From Vibrio sinus (GTDB taxonomy: Bacteria > Pseudomonadota > Gammaproteobacteria > Enterobacterales > Vibrionaceae): a DNA stretch of 34,357 nucleotides. Shown one piece after another: positions 33,001-34,357 of the stretch (position 1 is its first letter; every line of letters starts with the position of its first letter). Where the stretch lies: assembly GCF_023634645.1 (NCBI RefSeq), contig NZ_JAMKMR010000031.1:1-34357 (forward strand), written 5' to 3'. The position numbers and the translations under genes are program-made. The notes beneath the pieces were generated by a model, which searched no databases, was not told where the DNA came from, and saw nothing but the letters and a program-made list of their open reading frames with translations.

Positions 33001-33723
33001 TTAGTTAAAGGATACTTTCGAACTCAGTTTGTATTTTGAACCAGGATGATAGAGAAGCGCACTGCTGATGAGTTTATCTTGGCTCCATGTTCGGCGATTT
33101 AATAGCAGGCATGGCTCGTGTTGTGAAAGGTTCAATCTCTCACGGATCGAGGTGTCTGGGTTGATGGCTTCCACTGTATGTTCAATCGCCGTCAGCGGGC
33201 AGGTGTCAGAGAGGTATTCGTGAGGCGTCACGTTGGTGAAATCTTGTTTAAGATAATCGGGGACAAAACTAGGGTTTACCCAACGCAGTTCAAGTTGTAT
33301 AGGGACATTTTCTTCAAAGTGAATAATTTCACTATAGAAAACGTTACTGCCAAGCATGATGCCGAGTTTTGTCGCAACAGTATTGTCTGCAACGATTGCT
33401 GTATGTTTGACAACGTCACTGTGGTATAGATGACCACGCTGCTCGACTTCGTTAGCAATGTTGGTCGTATCAAGTAGAGGAGATTCCAACTTTTCGGCAG
33501 GGGCGCATACGAAGGTGCCTGCCCTTGGTTTGCGCACTAGCTTACCGTCATTGACTAGATCACGAATGGCTTTATTCACCGTCATTCTACTCACATTAAA
33601 TTGCTTGGTCAGTTCAAGTTCAGTCGTGATTTTTTCGCCAACTGACCAATACCCAGAATCGATGTTATCAGCAATATAATCTTTAATTTGTACGTATAGG
33701 GGGGAGTCTGACATTATCAACAT
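33001..33723 (-). CDS. hutC: Histidine utilisation repressor, GntR family
   Basis: The 240-residue regulator has an N-terminal winged helix-turn-helix (KITTELELTKQFNVSRMTVN and the following AIRDLV) and a C-terminal UTRA ligand-binding domain (from about residue 90), as in HutC/FarR regulators. It represses the hut genes until urocanate binds. It is transcribed in the same direction as hutI, 106 bp upstream of it. The start may be ATG 33723 or ATG 33714 (MSDSPLYVQIKDY); neither has a clear ribosome site, and I keep the longer. An operator-like site at 33734-33745 suggests autoregulation. Confidence 0.93.
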   Translation of the reverse strand: MLIMSDSPLYVQIKDYIADNIDSGYWSVGEKITTELELTKQFNVSRMTVNKAIRDLVNDGKLVRKPRAGTFVCAPAEKLESPLLDTTNIANEVEQRGHLYHSDVVKHTAIVADNTVATKLGIMLGSNVFYSEIIHFEENVPIQLELRWVNPSFVPDYLKQDFTNVTPHEYLSDTCPLTAIEHTVEAINPDTSIRERLNLSQHEPCLLLNRRTWSQDKLISSALLYHPGSKYKLSSKVSFN

Positions 33724-33733
33724 TACTCACTAA

Positions 33734-33745
33734 TTGAATATACAA
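33734..33745. promoter_or_regulatory. HutC-like operator in front of hutC
   Basis: TTGAATATACAA differs by one base from the symmetrical TTGTATATACAA form of the HutC site and is about 11 bp upstream of the hutC start. It suggests hutC controls its own transcription. Confidence 0.65.
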
Positions 33746-33810
33746 ATTAAAGTACAATTAATGGGTTCTTGGCAAGCACTATGGGCTCAAAGTGTATTCA
33801 TGTTAGCGAA

Positions 33811-34194
33811 TCAGTACATGGGGTTGCCATTTTCATTTTCTTCAGGTATCTGTTGAATAGAATCCCAATGTTCGACAATTTTTCCGTTGTTGTCGAAACG
33901 GAAGAAATCCATTGTGACGTATTCTTCTCCACCTGGCCAAGTTTGATGGGTATGTAGAGCAACTAGATCACCTTCGGCGATTGCTCTTACAAACTTGATG
34001 TCTTTATTAGGATATTCCTTCTGCATTCGAGTGAAATAATCAATAAATGGCTGCTTTCCGTTTCCGACTAATGGGTTATGCTGAATGTATTGGTCGCCAA
34101 CAAATTTCTCAACCGCTTCACGAGGGTTTCCTTGGTAAGCTGTACGATAAAATTCGATAGCGTTGTTTTTATTTTGTTGCAAATCAGAGGCCAT
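33811..34194 (-). CDS. SnoaL/NTF2-like protein
   Basis: A 127-residue protein with the SnoaL-like/NTF2 fold pattern: AIEFYRTAYQGNPREAVEKF, the QYIQHNP motif, a VALHTHQTW strand, and DFFRFDNNGKIVEHWDSIQ at the C-terminus, where the HW pair lines the pocket. The family includes small polyketide cyclases, isomerases and ligand binders; the substrate cannot be told. The frame is open to 34239, but ATG 34194 has a strong AAGGAGA ribosome site. It is a single gene upstream of hutC on the same strand, with 70-90 bp between them. A near-perfect palindrome sits just upstream. Confidence 0.82.
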   Translation of the reverse strand: MASDLQQNKNNAIEFYRTAYQGNPREAVEKFVGDQYIQHNPLVGNGKQPFIDYFTRMQKEYPNKDIKFVRAIAEGDLVALHTHQTWPGGEEYVTMDFFRFDNNGKIVEHWDSIQQIPEENENGNPMY

Positions 34195-34226
34195 ACACTT
34201 TCTCCTTGGTATCACAGACCGCTCAA

Positions 34227-34245
34227 ACACGTATGACATGCGTGT
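34227..34245. promoter_or_regulatory. Near-perfect 19-bp palindrome upstream of SnoaL-like gene, possible operator
   Basis: ACACGTATG A CATGCGTGT has 9-bp arms with one mismatch around a central A. It is 33 bp upstream of the start codon of the SnoaL-like gene, where a repressor would act. The regulator is not identifiable and may be encoded beyond the window. Confidence 0.5.
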
Positions 34246-34357
34246 GGCTATCTAACGATATAGCGATTAATTGACCGTTTGTCTATTGCCATTTTGTCCA
34301 ACTCGTATCCGTTGGGAATATAGAAATTCAGAAAAGTTGGCGTGATAACTTTGAAAG

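Noticed and set aside
1..34357. CRISPR arrays, tRNA/rRNA genes, insertion sequences, prophage or toxin-antitoxin modules
   Set aside because: I found no regularly spaced repeats, cloverleaf-like segments, transposase motifs or phage structural genes on reading the window.

Overview
The window looks like a Vibrionaceae chromosome segment, most likely a Vibrio. The evidence is recognition of protein families and gene order, not a search. It has the gyrA/ubiG divergent pair next to nrdA-nrdB-yfaE and a yfaY-type cinA gene, an arrangement shared with enteric relatives. It also has the long (367-residue) PurC type, a YdiJ-like oxidoreductase, DUF3334 and DUF3581 proteins, and a complete hutC-hutI-hutG-hutU-hutH histidine-degradation cluster. 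Base composition is moderately AT-rich, and I see no tRNA, rRNA, CRISPR array, insertion sequence or prophage.

Layout. 1-905: 3'-truncated exported DUF3943 protein (-). 1138-2870: yfaY/cinA-like gene and a small unknown gene (+). 2904-6735: nrdA-nrdB-yfaE, the aerobic class Ia ribonucleotide reductase with its ferredoxin (-); the upstream region has two NrdR-box-like sites and a perfect DnaA box. 7192-7902: ubiG (-), divergent from gyrA (+, 8303-10870). 11024-11932: orphan exported solute-binding-like protein (+), convergent with a membrane histidine kinase (-, 11955-13742). 13878-14981: purC (-) behind a perfect PurR palindrome. 15639-18702: tight operon of a di-heme MauG/cytochrome c peroxidase-like protein, a small periplasmic cupredoxin and a methyl-accepting chemotaxis protein. 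18847-19257: cytidine-deaminase-like gene split by an in-frame TGA. 19284-19643: sulA-like SOS gene under a LexA box (-). 19995-23132: small zinc-ribbon protein, Sel1-repeat/J-domain membrane protein, DUF2786 protein and CheX-like DUF3334 protein (all -). 23344-26382: ydiJ-like FAD/Fe-S oxidoreductase (+). 26444-27175: DUF3581 hotdog protein (-). 27351-33723: hut cluster (-) with two HutC-like operators. 33811-34194: SnoaL/NTF2-like protein (-).

Most interesting signal. The histidine kinase (11955-13742) and the chemoreceptor (17071-18702) carry clearly homologous periplasmic sensor domains, with many identical residues including one conserved cysteine. The rest of the two proteins is unrelated. 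The chemoreceptor is the third gene of an operon whose first two products are periplasmic redox proteins, a di-heme peroxidase-like enzyme and a type-1 copper protein. My inference is a periplasmic redox or copper-linked sensing module that feeds both a chemotaxis output and a phosphorelay output. I know of no described system of this make-up, but I could not search for one.

Two reading-frame anomalies also deserve attention. The deaminase TGA is followed in frame by 40 codons that look like the family's normal C-terminus. The gyrA amber stop is followed in frame by 18 acidic/serine-rich codons ending at a TAA just before the terminator.
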